Shown here: one piece after another, positions 1-9,668 of the stretch | Layout of the letters: the number at the start of each line of letters is the position of its first letter | Position numbering within the stretch: the first letter of the stretch is position 1 | Source of the DNA: Phenylobacterium sp. Root1290 | GTDB lineage: Bacteria > Pseudomonadota > Alphaproteobacteria > Caulobacterales > Caulobacteraceae | Assembly (NCBI RefSeq): GCF_001425305.1 | Contig: NZ_LMEE01000001.1 | Coordinates: 322,646 to 386,645, forward strand | Direction of reading: 5' to 3' | Length of the DNA: 64,000 nt | The notes under the pieces: generated by a model | What the model saw: only the letters and a program-made list of their open reading frames with translations | Database searches by the model: none | What the model was told of the DNA's origin: nothing | Translations under genes and position numbers: made by a program

Positions 1-735
1 TACATCTTCGGTTCGCGGTCGAACATCCACATCATCGACCTCTCGCAGTCGATCCCGCTGCTGCACCAAGCCCTGGTGAAGGTTCGCGAAGTCGCCGCTG
101 GCGGCGGCCGCGTGCTGTTCGTCGGCACCAAGCGTCAGGCGTCGGAGCCGATCGCCACCGCCGCCAAGCGCAGCGCCCAATACTATGTGAACCACCGTTG
201 GCTGGGCGGCACGCTCACCAACTGGCGCACCGTGTCGGGTTCGATCCAGCGCCTGCGCGAGCTGGAAGGCATGCTCGAAGGTCAAAGCCAAGGCCAAGGC
301 CGCGGCAAGAAAGAACTGCTGCAGATGACCCGCGAGCGCGACAAGCTCGAGCTCAGCCTGGGCGGCATCAAGGACATGGGCGGCATTCCCGACCTGATGT
401 TCGTGATCGACACCAACAAGGAGTCGATCGCCATCCAGGAAGCCCGCAAGCTGAACATCCCGGTCATCGCGATCCTGGACACCAACTGCGATCCGGACGG
501 CATCACCTACCCGATCCCGGGCAACGATGACGCCGCTCGCGCCATCCAGCTGTACTGCGACCTGATGGCCGACGCCGTTCTGGACGGCCTGGCCGCTGGT
601 CAATCGGCCGCTGGCGTGGACCTGGGCGCTTCGGTTGCGCCGGTTGAGCCGACCCTGGCTCGAGAGCTTACGCCGGAGCCCGAAGCGGCGCCGGCCGCCG
701 AGGCTCCGGCCGCGGACCAGGAACAAGCCGGCTAA
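1..735 (+). CDS. rpsB: 30S ribosomal protein S2, 5' end missing
   Basis: Ribosomal protein uS2 of the small subunit, needed with S1 for mRNA binding on the 30S head-platform side. The frame is open from base 1, so the start lies outside the window; 244 residues are visible. Family blocks seen are [14 protein letters not shown] at the window edge, LFVGTKRQA, and [14 protein letters not shown], followed by the [21 protein letters not shown] segment and the [18 protein letters not shown] block. The C-terminal 50 residues are an Ala/Pro/Glu-rich tail, common in alphaproteobacterial S2. It is followed by tsf, the usual rpsB-tsf pairing, with two hairpins in the 98-bp spacer. Identification is secure; only the N-terminus is unknown. 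Confidence 0.98.
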   Translation, partial: YIFGSRSNIHIIDLSQSIPLLHQALVKVREVAAGGGRVLFVGTKRQASEPIATAAKRSAQYYVNHRWLGGTLTNWRTVSGSIQRLRELEGMLEGQSQGQGRGKKELLQMTRERDKLELSLGGIKDMGGIPDLMFVIDTNKESIAIQEARKLNIPVIAILDTNCDPDGITYPIPGNDDAARAIQLYCDLMADAVLDGLAAGQSAAGVDLGASVAPVEPTLARELTPEPEAAPAAEAPAADQEQAG

Positions 736-754
736 GACGCATTCGTGCGTCTTA
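733..754 (+). other. Perfect UUCG hairpin at the rpsB stop codon
   Basis: TAAGACGCA / TGCGTCTTA form a 9-bp perfect stem closed by a TTCG tetraloop; the stem begins at the rpsB stop codon. No T tract follows, so it is more likely an mRNA-stability or partial termination element than a full terminator. Confidence 0.55.
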
Positions 755-777
755 CTCAGCTTGACGAAAAACGATCA

Positions 778-804
778 TGGCCGGGCCCTATCAGGGTCCG
801 GTCA
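778..804 (+). other. Hairpin upstream of tsf
   Basis: TGGCCGGGCCCT and AGGGTCCGGTCA pair over 12 positions (two G-U wobbles) around an ATC loop, ending 29 bases before the tsf start codon. Together with the UUCG hairpin at 733-754 it fills most of the rpsB-tsf spacer. Its role (attenuation or RNA processing) is inference. Confidence 0.5.
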
Positions 805-833
805 AACCCATTCTGACTGATAAGGAGCTGACC

Positions 834-1769
834 ATGGCGGAGATCACCGCTGCGCTGGTCAAGGACCTGCGCGAAAAGTCCGGCGCTGGCATGATGGACT
901 GCAAGAAGGCCTTGCAGGAAAACAACGGCGACATGGAAGCGGCCGTCGATTGGCTGCGCACCAAGGGCCTCTCGAAGGCCGCCAAGAAGTCGGATCGCGC
1001 GGCCGCTGAAGGCCTCGTGGCCGGCAAGCTGAGCGACGACGGCAAGACCGGCGTCCTGGTTGAGCTGAACGCCGAAACCGACTTCGTCTCGAAGAACGAG
1101 CTGTTCCAGAACGCCGCCCGCGATTTCGCGGTCGTCGGCCTGGAGATCGAAGGCGTGGACGCCATCACCGCGGCCAAGACGGCCAAGGGTGAAGTCGTCA
1201 GCGACGTGATCACCAACCTGATCGCGACGATCGGCGAGAACATGCGTCTGCGTCGTTCGGCCCGCATCTCGGTCAGCGAAGGCGCCGTGGCCCTCTACCT
1301 GCACAACGCGCAGGGCGAAGGCGTGGGCCGTCTTGGCGTGCTGGTGGCTCTGGAAGGCGCCGGCGACCAGGCGGTGCTGAAGGAAGTCGGCCGCAAGATC
1401 GCTCTGCACGTCGCCGGCACCCCGACCCCGCCGCTGGCCCTGACCGAGAGCGATCTCGATCCGGCCGCCGTCGAGAAGGAAAAGAAGTTCCTGACCGACC
1501 AGGCGCTGGAATCGGGCAAGCCGATCGGCGTCGTGGAGAAGATGATCGAAGGCCGGATCCGCAAGTGGCAGGAAGAAGTGGTGCTGCTGAAGCAACCCTT
1601 CGTCATGAACCCGGATCAGACCATCGAGCAGCTGATCGCCGAGACCGCCAAGGAAACCGGTTCGCCGGTCGCCGTGAAGGGCTTCGTGCGCTTCGCCCTG
1701 GGCGAAGGCGTGGAAAAGAAGCAGGACGACTTCGCCGCCGAAGTGGCGTCGATGACCGGCCAAGCCTAA
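834..1769 (+). CDS. tsf: Elongation factor Ts
   Basis: Guanine-nucleotide exchange factor that releases GDP from EF-Tu in the cytoplasm. The chosen start ATGGCGGAG at 834 gives 311 residues and has AAGGAG 9 bases upstream; an in-frame ATG at 777 lies in the spacer hairpin and has no site. The N-terminal UBA-like segment ([19 protein letters not shown]) is followed by the TDFV motif in [14 protein letters not shown], which contacts EF-Tu, and the duplicated core domain. It lies directly after rpsB and before a strong terminator, so rpsB-tsf looks like a closed unit. Length and motifs are typical; identification is secure. Confidence 0.97.
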   Translation: MAEITAALVKDLREKSGAGMMDCKKALQENNGDMEAAVDWLRTKGLSKAAKKSDRAAAEGLVAGKLSDDGKTGVLVELNAETDFVSKNELFQNAARDFAVVGLEIEGVDAITAAKTAKGEVVSDVITNLIATIGENMRLRRSARISVSEGAVALYLHNAQGEGVGRLGVLVALEGAGDQAVLKEVGRKIALHVAGTPTPPLALTESDLDPAAVEKEKKFLTDQALESGKPIGVVEKMIEGRIRKWQEEVVLLKQPFVMNPDQTIEQLIAETAKETGSPVAVKGFVRFALGEGVEKKQDDFAAEVASMTGQA

Positions 1770-1792
1770 TTCCACTCGATTAAGCCTATCGG

Positions 1793-1830
1793 GGGCGCCG
1801 TGTGTTCGACGCACACGGCGCCCTTGGTTT
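1793..1830 (+). terminator. Rho-independent terminator after tsf
   Basis: GGGCGCCGTGTG and CACACGGCGCCC form a 12-bp perfect stem with a 7-base loop, followed by TTGGTTT. It separates rpsB-tsf from pyrH, which therefore needs its own promoter in the short interval before 1868 or depends on read-through. Confidence 0.8.
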
Positions 1831-1867
1831 ATGTAGTACCCAGCCAGATTCTCGACGGAACCCGCCG

Positions 1868-2587
1868 ATGCCCGAAGCTCCGCCCCGCTACAAGAAGATC
1901 CTCTTGAAGATGTCGGGCGAGGTCCTGATGGGCGACTCGCTCTTCGGTATCGACACCAAGACGATCGAGGCGGTGGCCGAAGACATCAAGGAAGTGGTCG
2001 ATCACGGGATCGAACTCTGTCTGGTGATCGGCGGCGGCAACATCTTCCGCGGCGTGTCGCTGGCCGGGAAGGGCATGGACCGAGCCAACGCCGACTACAT
2101 GGGCATGCTGGCGACGGTGATGAACGCCTTGGCGCTGCAAGGCGCGCTGGAGAAGATCGGCGTCTACACCCGCGTCCAGTCCGCCATTCCGATGGAAGCG
2201 GTGTGCGAGCCCTACATCCGCCGCCGTGCGCTGCGGCATCTCGAAAAGGGCCGGGTGGTGATCTTCGCCGCCGGCCTGGGCGCGCCGTTCTTCACCACCG
2301 ACACGCCCGCCGCGCTGCGGACGGCCGAGATGGGTTGCGACGCCCTGTTCAAGGGCACCAGCGTCGACGGGGTCTATACGGCGGACCCGAAGAAGGATCC
2401 CAGCGCTCAGCGCTATGAGACCCTCAGCTATCAGGAAGTGCTGGCCAAGGATCTGCGCGTCATGGACGCCTCGGCCATTGCGCTGATGCGTGACAATCAA
2501 ATCCCGATCGTGGTCTTTTCGATCCGCGAGCGGGGCAACTTCTTCAAAGTGCTGAAGGGGCAGGGCGTCTTCACGACGATCGCCTGA
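1868..2587 (+). CDS. pyrH: UMP kinase
   Basis: Phosphorylates UMP to UDP with ATP, the committed kinase of de novo pyrimidine nucleotides; a cytoplasmic hexamer of the amino-acid kinase fold. The start at 1868 ([18 protein letters not shown]) gives 239 residues, the family length. Visible motifs are the KMSGE ATP loop at the N-terminus, the GGGNIFRG segment that binds phosphates, and the DGVYTADP motif typical of bacterial PyrH. It sits between the tsf terminator and frr (40-bp gap), the usual order in this cluster. An upstream in-frame ATG at 1802 lies inside the terminator and is unlikely to be used. Confidence 0.96.
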   Translation: MPEAPPRYKKILLKMSGEVLMGDSLFGIDTKTIEAVAEDIKEVVDHGIELCLVIGGGNIFRGVSLAGKGMDRANADYMGMLATVMNALALQGALEKIGVYTRVQSAIPMEAVCEPYIRRRALRHLEKGRVVIFAAGLGAPFFTTDTPAALRTAEMGCDALFKGTSVDGVYTADPKKDPSAQRYETLSYQEVLAKDLRVMDASAIALMRDNQIPIVVFSIRERGNFFKVLKGQGVFTTIA

Positions 2588-2627
2588 CCGTTCACCGAAT
2601 TAGACCAACATCTTAGGAGAAATTCCT

Positions 2628-3191
2628 ATGGCTGCGGAAAAGCCGGTTCTCAGCAAGTACAAGGACCGAATGGACAAGGCGATCTTGGCCTTGAAGGACG
2701 AGTTCGCGAGCCTGCGGACCGGGCGCGCCTCGGCCGGCCTGCTGGACCAGGTGATGGTCGACGCCTACGGCTCGAGCGTGCCGCTGAACACCGTCGGCTC
2801 GGTCAGCGTGCCTGAGCCTCGCTCGATCAGCGTCAACATCTGGGATCGCGGCCTGGTGGTCTCGGTCGAGAAGGCCATCCGCAACGCCGGCCTGGGCCTG
2901 AACCCCGTGGTCGACGGCCAGAGCCTGCGCGTGCCGATCCCCCCGCTGACGGAGGAACGCCGCAAGGATCTGGCGAAGATCGCCGGGAAGTACGCCGAGC
3001 AGCAGAAGATCGCGATCCGCAACGTTCGCCGCGACGCCAACGACGACCTGAAGAAGGCCGAGAAGGACAGCTCCATCACGCAGGACGAGCAGCGCCGCAT
3101 GGAGACCGAGGTTCAGAAGTTTACCGACGAGGCGATCAAGCGCGTCGACGAAGCCTTGAAAACCAAGGAACAAGAGATCATGCAGGTTTAA
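2628..3191 (+). CDS. frr: Ribosome recycling factor
   Basis: Splits post-termination ribosomes together with EF-G. The 187 residues match the family size (about 185). The sequence contains the LRTGRAS motif near residue 27, the [22 protein letters not shown] hinge region and the C-terminal long-helix part [14 protein letters not shown]. The start ATGGCTGCG has AGGAGA 7 bases upstream. It lies between pyrH and uppS in one direction with gaps of 40 and 33 bases, so co-transcription is likely. The C-terminus ([10 protein letters not shown]) is complete. No oddities. Confidence 0.97.
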   Translation: MAAEKPVLSKYKDRMDKAILALKDEFASLRTGRASAGLLDQVMVDAYGSSVPLNTVGSVSVPEPRSISVNIWDRGLVVSVEKAIRNAGLGLNPVVDGQSLRVPIPPLTEERRKDLAKIAGKYAEQQKIAIRNVRRDANDDLKKAEKDSSITQDEQRRMETEVQKFTDEAIKRVDEALKTKEQEIMQV

Positions 3192-3224
3192 TCGTCCAGG
3201 CGGATCGAGGACGAACGGGAACCC

Positions 3225-3980
3225 ATGACCACGATCGAGCAACAGCAGCCCGCGCCGGACGCGCCACTGCACGTGGCGATCGTCATGGACGGCAATGGCC
3301 GTTGGGCGAAGCGCCGCGGCTTGCCGCGCCAGGTCGGCCACCCCAAGGGGGTGGACGCGATCCGGCGCGTGGTGGAAGCCGCCCCGGTCCAGGGCGTCCG
3401 CTGGCTGACGCTGTATGCGTTCTCGACCGAGAACTGGCGCCGCCCGGCTGGCGAGGTCGCCGAGGTCATGCGGCTGCTGAAGCTCTATGTGAACTCCGAT
3501 CTCGACAAGTTGGCGCGCGAGGGCGTGAAGGTCAGCATCCTGGGGCGTCGCGCAGGTCTGCCGCCCGATGTCGCCGAGATCGTCGAGCGGGCTGAACGCC
3601 AGACGGCGCACAACGACAAATTCTTCCTGCAGGTGGCCTTCAACTACGGCGGCCGGGCCGACCTGATGGACGCAGCGAGCGCCCTGGTCGCCGAGGCCGC
3701 GGCCGGTCGTCTGCGGCCGGAAGACGTCACCGAAGATCTGCTGCAGAGCAAGCTGTCGACGGCCGGCATTCCCGATCCGGACCTTGTGATCCGCACCAGC
3801 GGCGAACAGCGGCTCTCGAACTTCCTGCTGTGGGAAACGGCCTATTCCGAGTTCGTCTTCCAGGATGTGCTCTGGCCCGACTACAACGCCGATTACCTGC
3901 GTGCAGCGATCGAAGAATTCCAAAAGCGCGAGCGGCGCTACGGCGGCGCCGTGGCCGATAATGTCCTTGCCGCAGGCTAG
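3225..3980 (+). CDS. uppS: Isoprenyl transferase (undecaprenyl diphosphate synthase)
   Basis: Condenses isopentenyl diphosphate units onto farnesyl diphosphate to make the C55 lipid carrier for peptidoglycan and other surface polymers. 251 residues; MDGNGRWA with the catalytic Asp22 near the N-terminus, the YAFSTENW block and the C-terminal DLVIRTSGEQRLSNFLLW and ELVF-like FVFQDVLWPDY segments define the cis-prenyltransferase family. The 3' end overlaps the cdsA start by 20 bases, indicating translational coupling. It provides the lipid carrier next to genes making other envelope lipids (cdsA, dxr, lpx). Confidence 0.96.
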   Translation: MTTIEQQQPAPDAPLHVAIVMDGNGRWAKRRGLPRQVGHPKGVDAIRRVVEAAPVQGVRWLTLYAFSTENWRRPAGEVAEVMRLLKLYVNSDLDKLAREGVKVSILGRRAGLPPDVAEIVERAERQTAHNDKFFLQVAFNYGGRADLMDAASALVAEAAAGRLRPEDVTEDLLQSKLSTAGIPDPDLVIRTSGEQRLSNFLLWETAYSEFVFQDVLWPDYNADYLRAAIEEFQKRERRYGGAVADNVLAAG

Positions 3981-4800
3981 GCGTTTCGACTGGGCCAATC
4001 TGGGCGTACGCGTCGCCTCGGCCACGGTCCTGGTGCCCGCGGTGCTGGGCGCTGTTTGGTTCTCGGATCTTCCCGACCTGCGCTGGATGTTCCTCGTCCT
4101 GGTCGCGGTCGCGGTCGCCTTGCTGGCGATCGAGTGGGGCGCCATGACGGCCCCGACCGCGCCGGTGCGGGTGTCTACCGCTCTGACCGTCGCGATCCTG
4201 GCGGCCGCCTTCCTGGCGCATCAGAAGCACATGCCCCTGGCGTGGGGCGCCGCGGCGCTTGGCGCGGTGGCCGCCGCGCTGGTGGCGCGGGGCGTGGCAG
4301 AGAGGCCGACGAACGCCGCGTTCGGGGTCATCTACCTGGCCATTCCCGTCGTCTGCCTGGTCTGGCTGCGGGGCATGCCGGAGGGGCGTCAGTGGACGAT
4401 CCTGCTGTTCGCGGTCGCTTGGGCGGCGGACATTGCGGCCTTCGCGGTCGGCAGCGCCCTGAAGGGGCCGAAGCTGTGGCCGAAGTTCTCGCCCAACAAG
4501 ACCTGGTCGGGCTTCATCGGCGGCCTCGTGGCCGCGGCGGCGACAGGCGCCAGCATGGCCGCCTTCAGCGCCATCGTGTTGAGCGTGCCGGCTGGCGCGC
4601 TCATCGGCCTCCTGGGCGGCCTGGCGACCATGGCCGGCGACCTCTGGGAGTCGATGCTCAAGCGTCGGTTCGGTGTGAAGGATTCCGGGGACCTGATCCC
4701 CGGCCACGGCGGTTTGTTAGATCGAGTGGACGGTCTGATGTTCGCCGTGGTCGTCCTGGCCGCGGCGCGACTGATCAATCATTGGGGATGGGCGCATTGA
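3961..4800 (+). CDS. cdsA: Phosphatidate cytidylyltransferase
   Basis: Integral membrane enzyme that makes CDP-diacylglycerol from phosphatidic acid and CTP, the precursor of all phospholipids. The start at 3961 ([18 protein letters not shown]) gives 279 residues; the frame is open further upstream but that part only shadows uppS. Several hydrophobic helices are followed by the family signature in the C-terminal third: [13 protein letters not shown] and then [33 protein letters not shown], which holds the conserved Ser, Lys and Asp residues. It overlaps uppS by 20 bases and dxr by 13 bases, so this part of the operon is tightly coupled. Confidence 0.95.
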   Translation: MSLPQARRFDWANLGVRVASATVLVPAVLGAVWFSDLPDLRWMFLVLVAVAVALLAIEWGAMTAPTAPVRVSTALTVAILAAAFLAHQKHMPLAWGAAALGAVAAALVARGVAERPTNAAFGVIYLAIPVVCLVWLRGMPEGRQWTILLFAVAWAADIAAFAVGSALKGPKLWPKFSPNKTWSGFIGGLVAAAATGASMAAFSAIVLSVPAGALIGLLGGLATMAGDLWESMLKRRFGVKDSGDLIPGHGGLLDRVDGLMFAVVVLAAARLINHWGWAH

Positions 4801-5984
4801 CTTTGCCTCGCCGCGTCAGCGTTCTGGGTTCGACCGGCTCGGTCGGCGTTTCGACTCTGGACCTGTTGGACAAAGCCGGCGCTGAGGTTGAGGTCACGGC
4901 CCTGACGGCGGGCCGCAACGTCGAGCGCCTGGCCGAGCAGGCCCTGCGTTGGCGGCCCAAGCTGGCGGTGATTGAGGACGAGACCAAGCTGGCCGAACTG
5001 CGCCAGCGGCTGGACGGTTCGGGCATCGCGGCGGCTGCGGGCCACAACGCTGTGGTCGAAGCGGCAAGCGCCGACGCCCAGTGGGTGATGTCCTCGATCG
5101 TCGGCTTCGCGGGCCTCGCGCCCACATTGGCCGCCGCCCAGGCCGGGGCGGTGATCGGCCTGGCCAACAAGGAAAGCCTGGTCTGCGCCGGGCCATCGCT
5201 GCTGCGAGCGGCGAAGCTGGCGGGCGGCGTGGTGATCCCTGTCGATTCCGAGCACTCGGCGATCTTCCAGGTTCTGGACCCGATGAACGCCCAGCGTGTC
5301 GACCGGTTGATCCTGACGTCCTCCGGCGGACCGTTCCGGACCTGGTCGGCCGAGCAGATGGCCCACGCCACGCCGGAGCAGGCCGTGGCGCACCCGAACT
5401 TCAGCATGGGCGCGAAGATCTCGGTCGACTCCGCGACGATGATGAACAAAGGCCTGGAGATCATCGAGGCCGCCTACTTGTTCGGCATGACGAACGAGCG
5501 GGTCGAAGTGCTGATCCATCACCAGCAGATCATCCATAGCCTCGTGGAGTACAGCGACGGCTCGACGCTCGCCCAGCTGGGACCGCCCGATATGCGCACG
5601 CCGATCGCCTGCGCGTTCGCCTGGCCAGATCGGTTGCCGTGGCCGGCCCCGCGGCTGGATCTGGCCGCCATCGGCCAATTGACCTTCGAAGAACCGGACC
5701 TGCGCCGTTTTCCCGCCTTGAAGATCGCCAAAGAAGCTTTGGCGGCCGGTGGGGCCGCGCCTGCGGTGATGAACGCCGCCAACGAGGTCGCAGTGGCCGC
5801 TTTCCTTGACCGCAAGATAGGCTTTCTCGATATTGCCGCCACGGTGGCCGAGACCCTCGAACGCGTTGAGACTCAAGGCCTTGTCGCGGGGGCGGCGGTT
5901 GGCGACACGCTCGAGAACGCACGGCATACCGATACGCTGGCGCGACGCGTCGCCGGCGAGGTTGTCGGCGGCCTAGGGCGCTAG
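4788..5984 (+). CDS. dxr: 1-deoxy-D-xylulose 5-phosphate reductoisomerase
   Basis: Second step of the MEP isoprenoid pathway, an NADPH-dependent conversion of DXP to MEP. The start at 4788 ([20 protein letters not shown]) gives 398 residues, the family length, and overlaps the end of cdsA by 13 bases. GSTGSVG is the NADPH-binding loop. [16 protein letters not shown] [11 protein letters not shown], the metal-binding [11 protein letters not shown] segment and [19 protein letters not shown] are all present. The MEP pathway is completed elsewhere in this window by ispDF. Open frame further upstream is only a shadow of cdsA. Confidence 0.97.
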   Translation: MGALTLPRRVSVLGSTGSVGVSTLDLLDKAGAEVEVTALTAGRNVERLAEQALRWRPKLAVIEDETKLAELRQRLDGSGIAAAAGHNAVVEAASADAQWVMSSIVGFAGLAPTLAAAQAGAVIGLANKESLVCAGPSLLRAAKLAGGVVIPVDSEHSAIFQVLDPMNAQRVDRLILTSSGGPFRTWSAEQMAHATPEQAVAHPNFSMGAKISVDSATMMNKGLEIIEAAYLFGMTNERVEVLIHHQQIIHSLVEYSDGSTLAQLGPPDMRTPIACAFAWPDRLPWPAPRLDLAAIGQLTFEEPDLRRFPALKIAKEALAAGGAAPAVMNAANEVAVAAFLDRKIGFLDIAATVAETLERVETQGLVAGAAVGDTLENARHTDTLARRVAGEVVGGLGR

Positions 5985-6004
5985 GCGCGGAGGAGTAACA
6001 GCAC

Positions 6005-7222
6005 ATGCTCGATTTCATCCTCACCGCCCTGACCTTCGTCATCCCCTTCGTCCTGGTGCTCGGCCTAGTCGTGACGATTCACGAACTGGGTCACTTCCTG
6101 GCCGCGAAGATGTTCGGCGTGGCCATCGACCGTTTCTCGATCGGTTTCGGCAAGGCGATCGCCGCCTGGACGGATAGGTCGGGCGTCGAGTGGCGTGTCG
6201 GCTGGATCCCGCTGGGCGGCTATGTGCGCTTCACCGGCGACGAGAACGCCTCCAGCGTCCCGGACTCCGAAGACCTGGACACGATGCGCCAGACGATCGA
6301 GCGGCGTGAGGGTCACGAGGCCCTCTCGCGCTACTTCCATTTCAAGCCGCTGTGGCAGCGGGCCATCGTGGTGGCCGCCGGTCCGATCGCCAACTTTGTG
6401 CTCGCAGTGGCGCTGTTCGCTTCGCTGCTGCTGGCCTTCGGGCAATATGTGCTGCCGGCGAAGATCGCTTCGGTGCAGCCGGGAAGCCCCGCCGAACAGG
6501 CTGGGTTCCGCGCCGGCGACCTGATTCTCGAGGCCGATGGCCGTCGGATCCGTAGCTTCGACGAGGTCGCTGAGGTCGTGCAGGTCCGCGCCAATGTCCC
6601 GACGGCCTTTGTCGTCGAGCGGGCAGGGCGCGAGGTCGAGATCAACGCCACGCCAGAGTGGGTAGAGCGGACGGACTCGCTCGCCGGCACGCGTCGCCAG
6701 GGCATGCTGGGCCTGACGCCGGCCCAGACCCGCGATGACGTCGTCCATGTGCGCTACAACCCGATCGAGGCGGTGGCCGGCGGCGTGCAACGCACGTGGC
6801 GCACGCTTGAGACCACGGTCTACTACCTGGGGCGGATGGTCACGGGTCAGGTTTCCCCCGATCAGTTGAGCGGGCCTCTCGGAATCGCCCGAATCTCCGG
6901 CAAGGTTGCCCAGGCCGGAGCGGAGGGCGCGCCCGATGTCGGGGGGATGATCCTCGGCAGCGGCGTTAATCTGCTCCAGCTGGCTGCGTTCGTTTCGGTG
7001 AGCATCGGCTTCATGAATCTTCTCCCGATCCCTGTTCTGGATGGGGGGCACCTGCTGTTCTACGCCTATGAGGCGGTGGCGCGTCGTCCGCTCGCGGCGA
7101 GGGTGCAGGCAGCGGGCTACCGGGTGGGGCTTGCGCTGCTCCTGGGATTGATGTTGTTCGCGACCTGGAACGATCTGCAGCAACTGCGTGTGTTCAAAAT
7201 CCTTGGCGGCGTTTTCTCCTGA
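6005..7222 (+). CDS. rseP: RseP/MmpA-family site-2 membrane metalloprotease
   Basis: Intramembrane zinc protease of the RseP/site-2 family; the Caulobacter homologue (MmpA) is known to process the polarity factor PodJ. 405 residues. The first membrane helix carries HELGH at residues 26-30. A single PDZ domain is visible around residues 160-225 (PGSPAEQAGFRAGD), and the C-terminal helix has the third zinc-ligand motif MNLLPIPVLDGGH. E. coli RseP has two PDZ domains, so this is a somewhat shorter form. It is preceded by GGAGG and sits between dxr and bamA, the common proteobacterial order. Confidence 0.95.
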   Translation: MLDFILTALTFVIPFVLVLGLVVTIHELGHFLAAKMFGVAIDRFSIGFGKAIAAWTDRSGVEWRVGWIPLGGYVRFTGDENASSVPDSEDLDTMRQTIERREGHEALSRYFHFKPLWQRAIVVAAGPIANFVLAVALFASLLLAFGQYVLPAKIASVQPGSPAEQAGFRAGDLILEADGRRIRSFDEVAEVVQVRANVPTAFVVERAGREVEINATPEWVERTDSLAGTRRQGMLGLTPAQTRDDVVHVRYNPIEAVAGGVQRTWRTLETTVYYLGRMVTGQVSPDQLSGPLGIARISGKVAQAGAEGAPDVGGMILGSGVNLLQLAAFVSVSIGFMNLLPIPVLDGGHLLFYAYEAVARRPLAARVQAAGYRVGLALLLGLMLFATWNDLQQLRVFKILGGVFS

Positions 7223-7253
7223 AACCCGCGCTTTTCCATTGACGGCTGATACG

Positions 7254-9659
7254 ATGCAAAGACCCCGCGCTAGCCGCGCCGCGCTCGCCTCCGGCCTTGC
7301 CTTGCTGATGGGCTCGACGGCCATCGTCATCCCTAGCGCCGCGTTGGCGCAGGAACAGGCGACGCAGCCCCAGCCGCAACCTGCGCCGCCGCAGGATGCC
7401 GGGCAGCAGTCCGGCGTGGTCCAGCGGATCATCGTGCGGGGCAATGAGCGGATCGAGCAATCGACCGTGCTGTCCTATCTGCCGATCCAGCCGGGCGAGA
7501 CGCTCGATCCGGCCAAGGCCGACCTGGCGCTGAAGACCCTGTTCCGCACCGACCTCTTCGCCGACGTGAAGATCGAGCTGCAGGGCTCGGACATGATCGT
7601 CACGGTCGTCGAGAACCCGATCATCAACAAGGTGGTCTTCGAAGGGAACTCTGGCCTCAAGGAAGACAAGCTGCGTGACGAGGTGAGCGTGCGTCCGCGC
7701 GGCATCTTCACCCGGGCCAAGGTGCAGCAGGACGTCCAGCGCATCGTCGAACTCTATCGCCGCTCGGGCCGCATTTCGGCGACCGTGACGCCGAAGATCG
7801 TGGAACTGCCCCAGAAGCGCGTCGACCTGATCTTTGAGATCAACGAAGGCCCCAAGAGCGGGGTCCTGCGGGTCAACTTCCTGGGGAACAGCGAGTTCTC
7901 GGACAACGACCTGCGCGACGTCGTCGTGACCGAGCAGTCGAGCTGGTACAAGTTCTTCTCGAACAACGCCAACTACGACCCCGACCGCCTCGAGTACGAC
8001 AAGGAGCAGCTGCGCAAGCACTACCGCAACCGCGGCTTCTACGATTTCCGTGTCGTCTCGGCGATCGCCGAGCTGGCCCCCGACAAGAACGGCTTCGTCA
8101 TCACCTACACCCTCGACGAGGGCAAGGAGTACCGGTTCGGCAAGGTCACGGTCGAAACCGAGCTGCAGAAGCTCGACAAGAATGTGCTCCAGCAACTGGT
8201 GCCGATCCGCTCGGGCGAAATCTATCAGGACGAGAAGATCGAGGCGGCGACCGACTCGCTGACCTTCGCCGCCGGTGCGGCGGGCTTCGCGGCCGTGGAC
8301 GTACGTCCGCGCTATACGCCCAATCGCGAGACCGGCCTCGTCGACGTCGTGTTCCAGGTCCGCGAAGGGCCGCGGGTCTACGTCGAACGCATCGACGTGA
8401 CCGGCAACACCCGCACGCTCGACTACGTGATCCGTCGCGAACTCAACCTCGTCGAGGGCGACGCCTACAACCGCGCCCTGGTCGACCGTTCGCGCAACAA
8501 CATCCGCGCGCTGGGCTTCTTCAAGGACGTCACGATCGACGAGGCGCCCGGTTCGGCGCCCGACCGCACGACGCTGCAGGTGAAGGTCGAGGAGCAACCC
8601 ACCGGGGAGCTTTCGTTCAGCGCCGGCTACTCGTCGGTCGACCAACTGATCCTCGACCTCGGCGTCACCGAGCGGAACTTCCGCGGCCGCGGTCAGAGCC
8701 TGCGCGCGCGGGTCTCGGTCGGTTCGCTCCGCCAGCAGATCGACTTCGGCTTCACCGAGCCGCGCTTCCTGGGCCGCGACCTCGGCGCGGGCGTCGACCT
8801 CTACTCGTACCGCTACGACCTGACCGAATACTCTGCCTATAAGACGGTGACGGTTGGCGGGAACATCCGCATGGCGTTCCCGCTGACGCTGAACTCGCGG
8901 ATGTCGACGCGCTACACCCTGCGTCAGGAAGACGTGCAGATCGACGACGCGTACTGCGATCCGACGGCGCCGCTGGTGTCGCTGTCGCTCTGCGCCCAGC
9001 GCGGCAAGTACCTGACCTCGCTGATCGGCTACACCTACCTGTATGATCGCCGGAACGACCCGATCAATCCGACCCGCGGCTTCCGCTTCGACGTGAGCCA
9101 GGACCTTGCCGGCCTCGGCGGCGACGTGAACTACATCAGCACCGAAGTGACCGGCGGCTGGTACCACGGCTTCAACAAGGACTTCATCCTGAGCGTCACC
9201 GGCCAGGGCGGCTATATCGCCGGCTGGAACGGCGATACCGTCCGGGTGAACAGCCGCTTCTACAAGGGCGGCAACAACTTCCGGGGCTTCGAGACCGCCG
9301 GCATCGGCCCGCGCGACACCAACTTCGGACGTTCCGACGCCCTGGGCGGTCGCGCCTACGCCATCGGTTCGGCTGAACTGACGATCCCGACCGGCCTGCC
9401 CGAGCAGTACGGCATCAAGGCCGCGCTGTTCACCGACGTGGGCACGCTCGGCCTGCTGGACGACAAGGACAAGCTGAAGGCCGACGGCACGGTCGATCCG
9501 CTGATCTATGACGACATGTCCCTGCGCGCCACGGCGGGTCTCTCGGTGTTCTGGCGCTCGCCGATGGGCCCGATCCGATTCGACTTCAGCCAAGTTTTGG
9601 CCAAAGAAGACTACGACAAGACCGAAACGTTCCGGTTCTCCACCTCAACCAGGTTCTAG
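7254..9659 (+). CDS. bamA: Outer membrane protein assembly factor BamA
   Basis: Central Omp85 subunit of the BAM complex that folds beta-barrel proteins into the outer membrane. The start at 7254 (MQRPRASRAALASG) gives 801 residues with a signal peptide ending near AALAQ; a longer frame would overlap rseP. A Pro/Gln-rich stretch precedes five POTRA domains (roughly residues 50-400), beginning with VVQRIIVRGNERIEQSTVLSY. The C-terminal barrel contains the RGF loop motif in NPTRGFRFDVSQDL and the GGNNFRGFETAG block, and ends with aromatic Phe (TSTRF), the barrel-recognition residue. skp follows 9 bases downstream. Confidence 0.97.
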   Translation: MQRPRASRAALASGLALLMGSTAIVIPSAALAQEQATQPQPQPAPPQDAGQQSGVVQRIIVRGNERIEQSTVLSYLPIQPGETLDPAKADLALKTLFRTDLFADVKIELQGSDMIVTVVENPIINKVVFEGNSGLKEDKLRDEVSVRPRGIFTRAKVQQDVQRIVELYRRSGRISATVTPKIVELPQKRVDLIFEINEGPKSGVLRVNFLGNSEFSDNDLRDVVVTEQSSWYKFFSNNANYDPDRLEYDKEQLRKHYRNRGFYDFRVVSAIAELAPDKNGFVITYTLDEGKEYRFGKVTVETELQKLDKNVLQQLVPIRSGEIYQDEKIEAATDSLTFAAGAAGFAAVDVRPRYTPNRETGLVDVVFQVREGPRVYVERIDVTGNTRTLDYVIRRELNLVEGDAYNRALVDRSRNNIRALGFFKDVTIDEAPGSAPDRTTLQVKVEEQPTGELSFSAGYSSVDQLILDLGVTERNFRGRGQSLRARVSVGSLRQQIDFGFTEPRFLGRDLGAGVDLYSYRYDLTEYSAYKTVTVGGNIRMAFPLTLNSRMSTRYTLRQEDVQIDDAYCDPTAPLVSLSLCAQRGKYLTSLIGYTYLYDRRNDPINPTRGFRFDVSQDLAGLGGDVNYISTEVTGGWYHGFNKDFILSVTGQGGYIAGWNGDTVRVNSRFYKGGNNFRGFETAGIGPRDTNFGRSDALGGRAYAIGSAELTIPTGLPEQYGIKAALFTDVGTLGLLDDKDKLKADGTVDPLIYDDMSLRATAGLSVFWRSPMGPIRFDFSQVLAKEDYDKTETFRFSTSTRF

Positions 9660-9668
9660 ATTCACCTC

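Noticed and set aside
2613..4145. 510-codon open frame antisense to frr and uppS
   Set aside because: Runs across two real genes and their spacer; compositional artefact of codon bias.
7194..9593. 799-codon open frame antisense to bamA
   Set aside because: Low-complexity, His/Asp/Val/Arg-rich translation with no domain; typical mirror frame of a high-GC gene.
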